This document shows, piece by piece, positions 40,401 to 53,827 of a stretch of 64,000 nucleotides of DNA. The position numbers were made by a program, and so were the translations under genes. The first letter of the stretch is position 1; every line of letters begins with the position of its first letter. Where the stretch lies: positions 348,965 through 412,964 of the forward strand of contig JH720354.1 of the NCBI GenBank assembly GCA_000231825.2. Direction: 5' to 3'. The notes beneath the pieces were generated by a model. It searched no databases and was not told the DNA's origin. It worked only from the letters and a program-made list of their open reading frames with translations. The stretch is from Tetrahymena elliotti 4EA (lineage: Eukaryota; Ciliophora; Oligohymenophorea; Hymenostomatida; Tetrahymenidae).

Positions 40401-42836
40401 CTATTTTAAGTTGTATCATGTAGAGAAATAGCAGGAAAGTACTATATATCTGCTGATGTCACTTATGAATGCTACACTAAGCAATATTATTAATATATTC
40501 TTTTACTTATCGTTCCTGGCATCTTACTTTGGGGAGCAATTATACCATGTTTCATTTTTAAAAAAATATTTAATAATAGGAATAGATTAGATTAATATGA
40601 AGTTAAATTGAAATTTGGATTTCTCTTTGTTGATTACAAAAAGCAATTCTATTTTTGGGAATTTATTAAAATTTATGAGAAAGTCATTATTCTCATCATA
40701 TCAATTATGTGTGAGGGTTTATTCTCCACAAAACTGATACTTATATGTGCAGTCATAATCAGTTATTTAATCTTTTGCATTAAAAAATAACCCTATATGA
40801 TTAAAGCATTTAATGATTTTGATGTGAGAGTGACCTTAGTACTTCTTGCTTTGATCTTAATTAACTTATTCCTATATAATAATGAAGATAGCTTTATTTA
40901 TGATTTCTTTGCTTTTGTATGTGCTCTTCTTCATAATGTGATTCTATTTGTTTTAATCTTATAAATTTTAATCACGAAAATGAAAAACAGATACATAGAT
41001 TTCTTCAACAAGCTCTTCTTCCGCATCAAGAAATTAATCCCCTCATTTTTCTCTTTTATACATATTTAACCTCCTACAAATACCATAAGGCTATATTCGA
41101 ATTGGAGAAAAGTCTAAATTGCTAAAGATGTTATTGTATAAAATATTTAAAAAGGCAATCACATCACTTCTATTGAGCAACTGAAAAAGTCTTACTAAGA
41201 TTATGTTTAACAATTATAAATAAGCCTAATAAGTGCCATATAATCTAAAAAAATGAGTAGAACTCATTAAGAACTCGGATAGTCAGCCTCTTCTATAATA
41301 AGGCATAAAAGATTAATAGATCTTTCAAGTAATATTTCTCCATTATCAGTCAAAGGTTAGAAAAAGTTAGTCTCAAACAAAAATAAGAAGAGATTTCCAC
41401 ATTCAAAAAGCTAATTTAAATCTGCATAGAATTTAGAAAACAGATCACAAAACAGACCAATCATAGATTTGTAATCAAAGCATTTTAATTTATCAAAAAT
41501 GAATTTTTCAGATACTTAATATGGTAATCCTATGAACTCAATAGAACATAACTAAATGTTTAATCTATCAAACTAACATTCGAATTTAGCTTCTTCAGCT
41601 TAAAAAATAGAAGATAATATAACTTCATAAACATATCTTTAAAAGAATGGTTCACCAAAATCAAATTAAATGTTTACATTAGCTTCAAACTATGGTAAAG
41701 AGTCTACTGCACATAATAACAATTAATTGTTTTTACTATAAAACAGCATAAATGCTAATTAATTACAAAGATCTATTTATTAAAACTCTGCTTATAATTT
41801 ATAAGACGAAACCAATCTTTTATTTTTTAATAGTGGATTTCAATTAGTCCCTCCTTAAACTAATGGACAAGAATTTAATTTCTCATCAAAATCTGTTAAG
41901 AGATGGTCGCCTTCAAAATAAAGTAGTCCTAAAAATAAAAAAGATACATAAAAAAAGTAATAATTTATTTCAATAAGCTCTTCCTCTGGTGAAGAATCTC
42001 TAACAGAATCTTCTATTAGTTCATACAGTAAATCTGAATAAACTATGTAAGAAGATAGCATCAAAGATTAGTGTTTTAGAAATCAAAGGAGTAAATCATT
42101 AGGATAGAATATCACTCACAAATATTCAGATGGAGAAATTTAATCTTAGAATGACAATTAAAGATCTGTGTCCTCTCCTCAGTTCGAAAGTGAAATATCT
42201 ATTGAAGGTTTTACAAACCAAAGAATAATCATAAAAAATTCAGAAGAAATTCCAATAGAAAATTTGAACTTCAGATAAAGTTTGAAATTAGATGATACAA
42301 AAAATAATTCTGAAAAAGTGTTAAATTAAAATAGCTAAAGAATTCAGCTTAGATAAGATTCCCTTTTTTCATTCTAATAACCTGACTTAATGCCATCTAC
42401 TGCTAAATACAAAGTATAAAACTCGTTAGTATTAAATAAATTAAACTCTTAAGAGAAGTCGTAAAGTTAAAATTAAATAAAGTTTAACTTTGAAAAATAA
42501 AATTTAGATCTAGGTGATTCAATTGAAACTTTGAAACATTTTTAAAGTATTAGTGAGTTATAAAAAAACACTTTTAGTAATTAAATTATAAACGAGTAAA
42601 GAAATGAAAGCTTAATAAAACTAAATAAAAATGAACCTTATTTAACATAATAAATTAAAACAAGCATCAACTAGCTAACAAAATAGAGTTCTAAAAATTA
42701 AATGCTTGACTTATAAATGAAATCAAGTATTAGACTAGATGAACCAATTTAGCTTTCTCAAGCTATCAAAACTGATGAATATGATAAAGAAAAGCAAGAT
42801 TAAATTGAAAAAAACCTTCATTTTAATAAAATATGA
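31482..42836 (+). CDS. Giant receptor-like membrane protein, paralog B
   Basis: Six exons: 31482-31557, 31644-32113, 32211-37515, 37575-39215, 39570-39796 and 39957-42836 (about 3,532 aa). Exon 1 is a clear signal peptide (MKQLLQIFLNKIIFIYFLTL), and the first mature residues carry Cys pairs (GGCLKCKEGF). A 5.3-kb exon then encodes beta-propeller-like repeats (KLIMWKI, QIIIWSI). From about residue 1,800 to 2,250 there are parallel beta-helix repeats (GGVLFL, GGALYL, GGGIYY), then a Cys-rich block (CTPCSPGSYSL, QGYWRIS) and an EGF-like segment (GHIGPLCESCDTYG). The membrane domain (about 2,550-2,930) matches paralog A motif by motif (SFDC, CREI, PGILLWG, FGFLF, FYFWEF). The cytoplasmic tail of about 600 residues is Q/S/N-rich. 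It lacks three introns present in the membrane part of paralog A. The shared architecture and tandem position indicate gene duplication; function is unknown. Confidence 0.85.
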
Positions 42837-44425
42837 CTTAAATTCCTATTTCCAAAAAACATATTTTTTACATAATATTTTTTATTTTGCTTTACTTTTT
42901 ATACGATCAATATTTAGATTTTTATATACTTCAACTATTTTTTCAATTCAAATTTTGTCTTTTTTTAGTAAAAATGAATTAATTTATGTTACTTTACACA
43001 AATAAGTAATTTTACATCTGTTAAATAAAAAAATTTGCTTTATGAACACTCAATTTTATTTTAAAATTGTAAATAATAAATTTTAAAGATTGCTTGTTCA
43101 CTCAAATTAAGTTTTAATTTAAGGATTACTTAAATCTAAAAAGATAATTTATAATTACAAATAAATATTTGCATCTTTGAGATAAAATAAGATGGGGCGT
43201 TTATTCAATATGCTTATTTAATATCAAAATCAAATATTTTTTACTAAAATTTATATTAATATTAAAATTTGTAAAATACCATTATACTAATAAAAGGCTT
43301 CTTTGAGAAATTATCAATATAACAAATATAAGAAACAATTTTTTTTAACTGACTTAAAAATGTAAATAAATAAATATATTTACAGTTTACCTCTAAAATA
43401 TGAAAAATTTTAAAAGTAAAAATTACTTAAAAATAGTATTAGTTTGAGGATTCATTTTAAATTTAGTAATTTAAACATTTTTTTATGTTGAAACTTAATA
43501 AGGTCATTTTTTTTGGAGGGTTTAAAATGATGGCAGCATTTATAATATGCATTAATTGAGAGTAAATTATTTCTATTCTGGATTTTTATTCTCTAAATAA
43601 TTAACCTTAATTAATATTATGCAAAATGAAAAGTTAACTATTTAGTTTAATATTTAGCTATTTTTCATATAAATAAAATATTTTTGAGATTTTTTAAATT
43701 GAAAGAGAAAATATTAATGCAAAAAAACAAATTTTACTTGATAATTAAAATTATTTTAAACAATTTTTTTAGGTTTTTGTTTTTGTGAAATGTTTGTAAA
43801 AGAAATAAAAAAGTAAACGAACTTATTATCATAAAGAGAAAGATTATTTTTAGAAACAATTTGATATTATTTATCTAGTAAAATTAAAATAACTAAGTAG
43901 ATTGTAAATTACATTAATTAAATTACACTCTAATAATATTCTGTGAATGATTAAAATATTTATTCTAGTATTTCACTAATCAAAGATTTACTTTTTAATA
44001 GGTTAGTAGAAAAATGTTCTTATTTTTTAATTTTGTATTTTTATATTTATTTTTTAATTATAACTATGATATGTTTGATCAGATATTATATATATGCGAT
44101 GCGACTCAGTTTAAGGTTCAATCATTAGTCAAATAACAAATACTCTTTTCCATAATTTTATTTATTTTATAAGAAGATAGTATATTTTTGATTTTAAAAT
44201 ATTAACTTGCTTAAAAAAAATTGAATTTGGCTAGTCTTAATTTGATTTAGTAATAATTTCAATAGACTATGGTTGATATAAAGAATATTTGTGGAATAAT
44301 TTTGAAGATTTATAAGCACCTACCAAAGATATTTGATTAGGTCATATAAATAATAACAATAATATTAAATTAATATCAGAATTTCGTTTTCGAATAAATC
44401 AAGAATAAAATAATAACTATTTTTA
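42837..44425. other. Intergenic, A+T-rich
   Basis: No coding-like frame with conserved character on either strand. A stretch near 44097-44135 with GGTTCAATC resembles a tRNA T-arm but does not fold into a tRNA on inspection. Confidence 0.6.
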
Positions 44426-47088
44426 ATGTTAACTTAGGCAATAGCTAGAAATATGCTTTTAAAGCACAGATATGGTTTTTCAACCATTCCCAAGTGGGCT
44501 ACATGCGATCCCTACACTGTCAGTGAATCAAAGCCCTACACACTTTAAAATTTAGTCAGTGGAAAATGGAAAGATACCAAGGAATATACCACTGTTGTTG
44601 ATCCTATGAATGGTGATAAATTTTTAAGAGTTCCTGATACCAAGGGAGAAGAAATTAACGAATTCATCGCTAACGCTAAGAAAGTTCCCAAATCAGGTTT
44701 ACACAACCCCATTAAGAACCCCGAAAGATATTAATTGTATGGCAATATTTGTGGAAAAATAGCAGAAGAAATGAAAAAGCCTGAAATTGAAAACTTCCTT
44801 TGCAAGGCCACCTAAAGAGTAAAAACATTATTTAGATTTTTAAGTAGCTAAAAATGAATATTAACAAATCATGTATCGAAATAGCAAAATACACAAAAAA
44901 TAATTTAAAATCTTTGAGGAAGCATAACTAATATTAAATATTTTATATCTAATTAGGTCATGCCTAAGAGCGATGTCTAAGTTAAGGGAGAAATTGTTGT
45001 TACCCGTAGATTCTTTGAAAACTTTGCTGGTGACAATCCCAGATTCTTGTGCCGTTCTTTCAACGTTGCTGGTGACCACTAAGGACAACAATCTTCAGGA
45101 TACAGATGGCCTTATGGACCTGTTGCCTTAATTGCTCCTTTCAACTTCCCTATTGAAATTCCTTGTCTTTAATTATTTGGTTCTTTAATTGCTGGTAATA
45201 GACCCACCCTTAAAATTGATTCTAAGGTCTCTTTGGTTATGGAATAGTTCTTAAGACTTGCTATTGATTGTGGTATGCCTGCTGAAGATGTTGATTTCAT
45301 TCACTCTGGCCCTCAAGCTATGGAAAAGATCATCCTCGACACCAACTACAGAGTCATCTAATTCACAGGTATTTATTTAGCATAAATTTTTTATAAAAGA
45401 AGCGATGTATAGAAATAAAGAAATAGAGTTAAAAATGATGAAATGTACTCAAAAACAATAATAAAAAAATTTAATTTATTTTTCATATCAAAAGATCTAT
45501 ACTATATCAATCTTAAATTTTTTGTTTCTTTTCAGAATTTTTAAATAAATGATAAGATTAATAAAAGATATGCCTTGCAATCAAAAGTGACAATAATATA
45601 TGAATTATGATGTATTAATTACTAGACTACTTCTTATTAAAATTAAATATTTACTTTTTTCATATTTCACTCAAAGCATAAATAGAAGATAGAAAACTAA
45701 TTATTTTATTGAGTTTGTAAACAACTCTCTAATCATTTTCAAAAATTTAGTTGATATTTTAAATAAAACTCATCAATCATTTAACAAAATAATATTTATT
45801 AGCATTATTTCTATTTTAACAATAAATAGATAGCTAAAGATACTTATTTAAAATAATCTAAATTCTTAAATTACAAAAAATGTAATTAGATATTTAAAAA
45901 TGTATCATATATAATGGCTTTCAAAGATAGTTCTAAATAAAAAAATTACATTTTAAATTTAATTTAAAATAAGTCATTTCCATTTAATATTGAAAGAAAA
46001 AGAATTATTTTATCAAAAAATTTCATCCAAAATATTTTTGATCATATTTATTAATCAAACTAATAATTACAAAATGAGAATATTTTTTTCTGTCATATTT
46101 TAGAACATTCAATCCATAAAAAGAATAATTTAATTTTGGAGAATTGCTGAAAAATAATTTCAAATGTTTAGAAGGGTAAATAATTTAAAACATGCTTTAG
46201 AGAAAATAATTTTATCTGAAATTTATTTACAAGAAAAAAATATAATTTAACAATTTTTAATATAATTAATTAGGATCTTCTACTGTTGCTGAGAGATTAA
46301 GCAAGCTTACACATGGTAAAGTAAAAATTGAAGATGCTGGTTTTGACTGGAAGATTCTTGGACCTGATGTATCTGATATTGATTATGTTGCTTGGTAATG
46401 TGATTAAGATGCTTATGCTGCTTCTGGTTAAAAATGCTCTGCCCAAAGTATTTTATATGCCCATGAAAATTGGATGAATGCAGGTTTTGTTGATAAGATT
46501 AAATCTTTGGCTGCCAGAAGAAAGCTTTCTGATTTGACTGTTGGACCTGTTTTGACTTGGGATAACTAAAAAATTAAGAGTCATATTGATTCTATTCTTG
46601 CTTTACCTGGTGCCAAGCTCTTATTCGGTGGTAAGCCATTAACTAATCACTCAATCCCATCCATTTATGGTTCTTATGAACCCACTGCCATTTTTGTTCC
46701 TTTGGAAACTATCTCTAAAAACTTTGATCTTGTTTGCAAGGAACTTTTTGGACCCTTTTAGATCGTCTCTGAATACAAGAATAACTAATTGGATACAGTA
46801 TTGTCTCATTTAGAAAAGATGGAAAATCACTTGACAGCAGCTGTAGTTTCTAATGATGTTAAATTCATTAACTATGTTGCATCAAACACTGTAAATGGAG
46901 TTACCTATACTGGTATCAGAGCTAGAACAACTGGTGCTCCTCAAAACCATTGGTTTGGTCCTTGTGGTGATCCCAGAGGTGCTGGTATTGGTAGTCCTGA
47001 AGCTATCTTAACTGTTTGGACTTCTCACAGAGAAATAATTACTGATATTGATATTCCCAAAAACTGGAAGGTTCCTCAAGCTTCTTGA
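44426..47088 (+). CDS. ALDH12A1: Delta-1-pyrroline-5-carboxylate dehydrogenase (ALDH12 type)
   Basis: Three exons: 44426-44818, 44957-45368 and 46274-47088 (539 aa). It oxidises delta-1-pyrroline-5-carboxylate (glutamate semialdehyde) to glutamate with NAD+, the second step of proline breakdown in mitochondria. The N-terminus (MLTQAIARNMLLKHRYGFST) is basic and lacks acidic residues, as expected for a mitochondrial presequence. Family signatures: RRFFENFAGDNPRFLCRSF, GYRWPYGPVALIAPFNFP, QFTGSSTVAERL (NAD site), LEDAGFDWKILGPD-like block, QKCSAQS with catalytic Cys about residue 323, and TTGAPQNHWFGPCGDPRGAG. As far as I recall the family, these blocks are closest to the plant/protist ALDH12 subfamily rather than animal ALDH4. 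Introns are 138 and 905 bp. Codons are more G+C-rich than in neighbours, suggesting a well-expressed gene. Confidence 0.93.
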
Positions 47089-49176
47089 TTGAACAAGCCA
47101 AATTGAAAGAATATATGAATATCATAAAATAATAAAATAAATAAAGCTTTAAGATATTAATACAATTGAGTATATTAATAACTTGTAAAAGGATATAAAT
47201 AGTATTTATTGACATATATATAGATAAATAAATGTATTATCTTATTTCTACTTAATTTTTTTTGTTAAAATTGCTTCTTTTTTTTTTTTGATTAAAAGCA
47301 AAAATAAAGTATGCTTATCATTGATTAATTGATTTATTGATTGATACAATCAATAGCTCTTTAATGAATTTATTTTCTCAAAATTTACAATCCCCAAAAA
47401 ACACTCCAGTAGGTATTATTTAATTAAACAAAAACAAAAGTATCAATAGAAATTACATAATTGAAATTGAATAAAGAGAAATGATTTATTTGTATATCTT
47501 TTTTATTATCTGAGTGCTGTCTGTCTGTGTCTTTTTCTATTTTAAAGAAATCTCTTTTTAGCTATACCTTTTCAAAATTTACTGATTGATACTTTTTAGT
47601 ATCTCAAAAAGATTTTAAGTTCTATTTTTAACTATTTTATCTAATCTAATATTTGAATTTAAAGAATGTTGTAAACCCACTTTTATTCTAAATGGAAAAA
47701 CACATTTAACATAAATTTAAATGATTATTTTTTTCTGTTTCTTTAAGATAAAAAGGTTCATTAAATAGAAGTCAAAGTAAACCATGTTAAAAAAATCTTT
47801 AAAAATGGGTTAGGTGATTTATTTTTAACTAATGGATCTATATAAAAACGCTTAATTTAATGATGACGATATTTACCTATATAATATTTAAAGATTCAGT
47901 AAATATTAATTAGATTAATCAAAATTACACAAGTATCTCAATATCTTTAATCTTGCTTTGTAATGAATCTAATGTATTTTTAATACTCTTTTTTTTTTTG
48001 TTTAAGCAAGCCAACTTTTAAAGGTTTTATCCATGTTTATTTATTTTATTGTTTTGTTTTCAGTAAAAAAAATGAATAAACTATCTTTACATACACTTCA
48101 TGAAAAATGATATTATTTAGTTAAATAATTTAATAAAAATATATTGCAAAATTACTTTTATTTACTTCTATGTAGTTATTACAGTTATTAAATTTCAATT
48201 TTTATTCATTTTATTTATCAAATAAAAAAAAATTTGTAGGAAATACCATCACAAATAAGTTTAAAGAAACTTTAAAAAAACAAATAAAGGGTTATTTTTA
48301 TTTGAGTATAATTGGAGATCATTTTTGTTTGATGTTTTATCAATCCTGTTGAAAAAAAAGAAATAAATAAATTTAATTTACTGCTTTGCGTTATCAAATT
48401 TAATTATGATGGTAAAAGATATTAATTTACTAAATCAAGTCAAAATTAATACAAGAGTAATTTAATTTAAAAGGAGCTACGAGCTGACACAATTTATATG
48501 CATGAGATAATATTTTATTTGCAAAAAATTAGTGAAAAATAGATTTATTGATAAATGTTCTGAAAAGATTTGTGCCTTATATTTTTGATCTCTTTTAAAT
48601 ATTTAAAAAAGATAAAAATTAGATATTTTAATATCAAAATATTTTACTCTTGTATTACTTTCCTCTTAAATTAGAATTATTACCAAAAAAAGTAGAGAAC
48701 AGATATTTATATTGATAAAAAAGACCTGTTGGTATAAAGCCCATAAATTAAACACTAGCTACTTTTATGAAAAGATGATGATATGTAATCAGTTTTTAGG
48801 AGTTTAGATTATCTGTTTATCAAATTATGTATGCGTTTGGATCATCCCTAAAAATTTGTGGAATCAGATAAATTAATTAAAGCAATTTGTTAATTATTTA
48901 GATAATTTAATAAGAAAGAATAAAGTTCCAGTACATTTATCAATAATTAACATTATAAAATTTACTGGATCAACATTTATCAATAAATCTAAAATAGCTA
49001 ATTAAATAGAAAGACGTTTGTGTCTAAAATTTATAATTAAATTAAAAAAAAAGAAAAGTTAGAGAGAAACAAAAAATATTTATTATCATTAACTAACTAA
49101 CTAACTAACAACCTAACTTAATACTAAACTCTTACTATCTCTCACTAATTTTTAAAATACTAATTTCAATTATAGC
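47089..49176. other. Intergenic, A+T-rich
   Basis: About 2 kb without a recognisable gene. Simple repeats are visible: (GATT)n around 47320-47350, CTGTCTGTCTGTG at about 47517 and (TAAC)n at 49090-49115, shortly before the chitin synthase start. Confidence 0.6.
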
Positions 49177-52100
49177 ATGTAGACCTAGCAATAAATGAAT
49201 CACTTAAAGAGATTTTCTCTTTAGGCTCCAAAACTTAAGAGAGAATTGATTGCCAGTCCTATGAGTTAAGTGAGTAACAAGACTCATACATTTCTAAATA
49301 AACCCCACATGACTTTAGAAAGTAATGTTAATATGTACCCTCCTATCGATATATACATGACTCAATCATTCATCAATGGAAAGGCTACTCGTGGTAAACC
49401 TTTGCAAGTTTACACCAGAGATATCAATCCTTAATATACAATTACTCACAAGAAAGAAAATGGTGAAGAAATCTATGGATATGAGAACTTCGATGAAAAA
49501 GAAGGCTACAAAGAGTAAATATAACATTATTATTTTATAAAAGATATATAAAGAATCAATAAATTAGTCCAAAGAGAAACAGAAAATAGTTTTTTTTAAG
49601 TTAAATCAAATTAGAAAGATAATAAATAAGCAAAGAAAGAAAGAATAATAGAAAGAAAGATGAATAAAAAACTTTATCAAAAATTAAAGATTTTTATTTT
49701 AATTAATGAAAAGAATTGATTGATTGATTGAAATTTAAATAATATTTAATATAAAAATAGAAGTTTAAGAAATTTTGACAGGAATGATGGTTTAGTTTAT
49801 TTCTACTCTAAAAATAAATTGCTAAAGGCAGATGTTAATTAAATTAAGCAAGAAAACAATACAATTTAAATGCTTATTTGTGTTACTATGTATGGTGAAC
49901 CTCGTGCATTCTTAGAAAACACTCTTTCATCTATTGCTGCTAATTTGCCTTAATTTGCTAAGCTAGGAATTAGCTAAAAACAAATTGTTGTTGTAGTACT
50001 TTAAGATGGTATTATGAAAATGAAAGAAGAAATGGAAGAATTTTATAATGAACAAGATAAATTTTTAGAGCGTAAATATTATTTAAATGAAAGAAGATTT
50101 ATGATAGATTAATAGTTAAACTACATGAAATTATAAAAGAAAGAGTAATCTATTAGATTCAATAATGGTCTTCCTACTACCATACCAACTAAAACTGCTT
50201 TATTGTATTAAAATGAAATTTGTTTTAACAAATAAGATAAACTTGTTACCTTCTCTGTCTTCAAACACTTAAATGGTAAGAAATTATCATCTCACTTGTG
50301 GTTTTTCGAAGGTTTTTGTAGGTAATTCTAACCCAAGTATTGTGCTCTAGTCGATGTCGGTACTCTAGTAACAATTTTTACAAATTTATTTCTTTAAAAT
50401 TTAAAACTAGTTTATGTTTGGTTCAAAAATTAATTTTTTTTTATTTTGAAAATTAGCCAGCTTGTGATGGACTTGTTTAGATGTACAAGGCATTAGAAGG
50501 TGATAGTTAAATAGGTGGTGTGTGTGGATTTATGGGTTTAAAAGCACCTGTAATCTAATAATCAGAATTAACTGAAGAGCAATAACAAGAAATAAAGGAC
50601 ATGATTAATAAATAAATTTCAGACTATAAAAAGGAACATTTTTGGATTGATTAGGAATATGAAAAGTAATAAAAAGAAGAAAAATTGAGAAAAATTCAAT
50701 AATAGCCAAGCAGAGGTTCTAAAAAATTCTCTTTCAAGCCCACTTTTAATGAATCGAAAGTGGAAAATAATGCAGCTGAGATTCTTGCAGAGCAATTAAG
50801 AGTTGAAAAGAAGAAGAGAAAATATATTACAGACTTGCTAATTATCTTTAATGTATTTTTCCTTGTTCAATCTCTCTTCTTACTTATTATGGCTATCTTT
50901 AAATTTATTATTAAAACTATTTTTTCAATTATGGTTTGGTTCCTTAAATTTTATCTCAAGGCAGCTTCTCTACCTGCTGCTTAAAACTACGAATATACAA
51001 CTGCGCACATGATTGATAAGAATTTTGAATCAGCTCTTGGATTTTTACACGTACTTCCTGGTGCATGGTCAGCCTATAGATATAAAGCACTCAACCTCAG
51101 TAAAGAAAATCGTGAAAATCTGATTCAAAAAAGATATCTTAAACAAATTTTGTACAGCCAACTCATGACTAATAATATCTAAGAATTAAATATGTTTTTA
51201 GCAGAAGATAGAATTCTTTGTCTTGGTATTTACTGCCAACTCTAATCAAGATATTAGTAATAACAACTTTATTTTATTTTTCAATTAAGTTAAAAAATAT
51301 CTTATTTAATAGTCTTAAGTTTGTTCCAGATGCCAAAGCTTTCACTGATCCAGTTGATAAATTTGAAGAATTCTTAAACTAAAGAAGAAGATGGATTAAC
51401 AGTTCTTGGTTTGCTTTGAACTATGTCCTTCAAAATTACGAATTCCATGTTGAAGAAAGTAATCACACTGAATTCTCTAAATAAATTACCTTACCATTCA
51501 ATATGACTTTTGCCAGAATCGGTAAATGGACAACATACTTTATTCCCGCTTTTTACTTATTCGTTTCCATTTTGAGTAGTTATCAGTTCCTCTAACCTCA
51601 AATCAATGAAAGTTATTCATACATAGCTACTAAAGAACAGTATTTATCTTTAGAAAACCTTCATTGTGTTACCATGGATAGCGAACCTACCCCTATGTGC
51701 TCTCTTAGTTTAATGCAAAGCTGCTATATTCTTTGTGTCTCATATAAAGTTCCTAAGTAAAATTTCATTAATTTTTTATATACAAAATTTAATTTTTTTA
51801 CTTTGAATAAACAGCATCTTTTTCACATTACTTAACTTTGTTCCTGCCTTGTTCGTTGTCGTCATTCTTTTAATTATCTTTGCAAGTCTTATTTTTAAGC
51901 CAAAAGATGTAGAAATTTCTGATGAAGAAGAAAAGCTCCTTAATGAATTGAATGCTAAAGCTAAATCAAACATTCCTTTAACTGCTGAAAAGAAAAAAGT
52001 TAGAATTGAACTACAAAATAAAATGTCTCAAAGATTCTAAAATGATGTTTTCAAAGTATTAGCTTCTGTAGTCTCAATAACCGTAAACAAAACAAAACAA

Positions 52101-53827
52101 ACTAACAAACAAATATTTTATTTAATGATCAATTTATGAAAAATTCATTTTTCTTAATTTAATCAAATGAAATCTAATTTATTTATTTAAAAATGCATAG
52201 AATGTTATTGTCTACATTATAGTACTTGCCACTGTTCTCTTTAATGCTTTAAATAACAGCTATGGTATCATAACAGGATTTAAGCCATTGAAAAAAACAT
52301 ACCTAGTTTATATTTATGTCATGATTGCTCTTAATTATGGTAGCTTCTATATGTCTATGATTATGCATCTTAGATAGCCTTTTATAGTTTGGAATGTCCT
52401 CAAGTCATTCTTCAGTTACCTTCTCTACTCCCCTATTTATAATCACATTCTTATGATTTTCTCTTTCTGTAATATTGATGATGCAACATGGGGTACTAAA
52501 GGTCTTACAGGTACTACTGGAGTCAGTAAATAATATACTGAAAAGATAGAATTTGTTGGAAAATGGATCTCTTTAAATGCTCTCTTACTCACAGTTTTAT
52601 TGACAGCTAACCTTGTTAACTCCTCAACTCCTATTGTTATCATGGGTATTGGAGCTTTTGGTTCCATCTATTTCTTCATTAAAAACTCAAGTAATTTTTT
52701 ATTAAATTTATAAATTAAAGTTAAAAAATTTAATTAAATAACTCAAATACTAATTATTTTTCTATTAAAATTTAGTTGGTATGTTCCACTACTTGAAATA
52801 CTTCTACTTTGATAAGATTGTCTACTGGTATAGAAATAGAAATAACAAGAAATACTATGCTGAATATTCTCGTTAAATTGATCACATTTTCAACAAAGTC
52901 CTCAACACTAATATATTGGGTATGTGCTAAAGTCCTTAACTTAGTATTCAAAGAGATGTCCTCAGTGAAGAAATTGATGAAGATGATGACGACGAATCTA
53001 ATCCTATGACACCTTAAAATGATAACTACAGATAATATAGAGGTAGTATTGCTAACTAATTCCAGCCTTAAACTTCTGATTCTGCACCTCCTACTACCTT
53101 TTAAACTAAACCTACTGTTAATTTTGAAGGTATTCCTTCTGATGTAGCTTCATCTGAATAAACAGGAAGACTGATAAAATTAAACCCAGCTGGTACCTTA
53201 AATCCTTCAGTTTTCAAATAGCGTACTAACAAGAAGTAAAATAGTAGAATTAATGAGGAAATACATTCTTAAGAAGAAGATAATGAAGAATCAACTAGAT
53301 TTGGAATGTAAACTAAAAATTCATACTTCAGAAATAACAGTAGCTTATTCTAATCAAAATTATAAACATCTAAATCATCTTCTGAATCTGATGACAATTA
53401 AAATTAATAAAATAAACCTCCAGGCCCTAAAATAAAACTTGATTAACAAGAAAATGGATCAGAAGAAGATGGATAAAAATAATAAATTCACTAACACAAA
53501 AAACCAGAAAGATTAGATATAAAATATCCTTAACATCAAGGAGTAGATGATGATGCTCCCCCTAGTGATGAAAGCTTTACTGATGAAGAAAATGGAAAAA
53601 AGGATGAAAAAACTCCAATTAGAAGTAATAATAAGAACTTCGACACAGAAGAAGATAGACAACACACTAAGCTCCAAACTTTTATAACAGTTGAAGATGT
53701 TGAAATAAATGCCAACACATCATTGCCAATTATAAACAAACCAAGCTTTGAAGATTATCAAAGCAGTAAACTAAAAAAGAATGGAATTTAAAAGTACATG
53801 AAACCATCATAAACTCCTAAGAATTGA
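49177..53827 (+). CDS. Chitin synthase (GT2 family, integral membrane)
   Basis: Seven exons: 49177-49514, 49782-50367, 50457-51256, 51313-51756, 51815-52082, 52201-52690 and 52776-53827 (1,325 aa). Catalyses processive beta-1,4 polymerisation of GlcNAc from UDP-GlcNAc and exports the chain across the membrane. The GT2 region starts at [19 protein letters not shown] (exon 2), with VVVVLQDG, then ALVDVGTLP (metal/UDP site) and [13 protein letters not shown] (about residues 557-560) and the product-binding QRRRW motif (about 598-602) follow. Several membrane segments come next, with the chitin-synthase-specific [14 protein letters not shown] late in exon 6. An insertion between GFMG and LPGAW carries two membrane segments and a Lys/Gln-rich loop. 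The last ~330 residues form an acidic, Ser/Gln-rich cytosolic tail. The second donor was placed at 50368 because it restores the VDVGTLP motif. Confidence 0.93.

Noticed and set aside
42739..43005. Plus-strand 88-codon frame
   Set aside because: Out of frame with the C-terminus of giant paralog B and then runs into A/T-rich 3' flank; no coding character.
44097..44135. tRNA-like stretch with GGTTCAATC
   Set aside because: No matching acceptor, D and anticodon stems could be paired around it.
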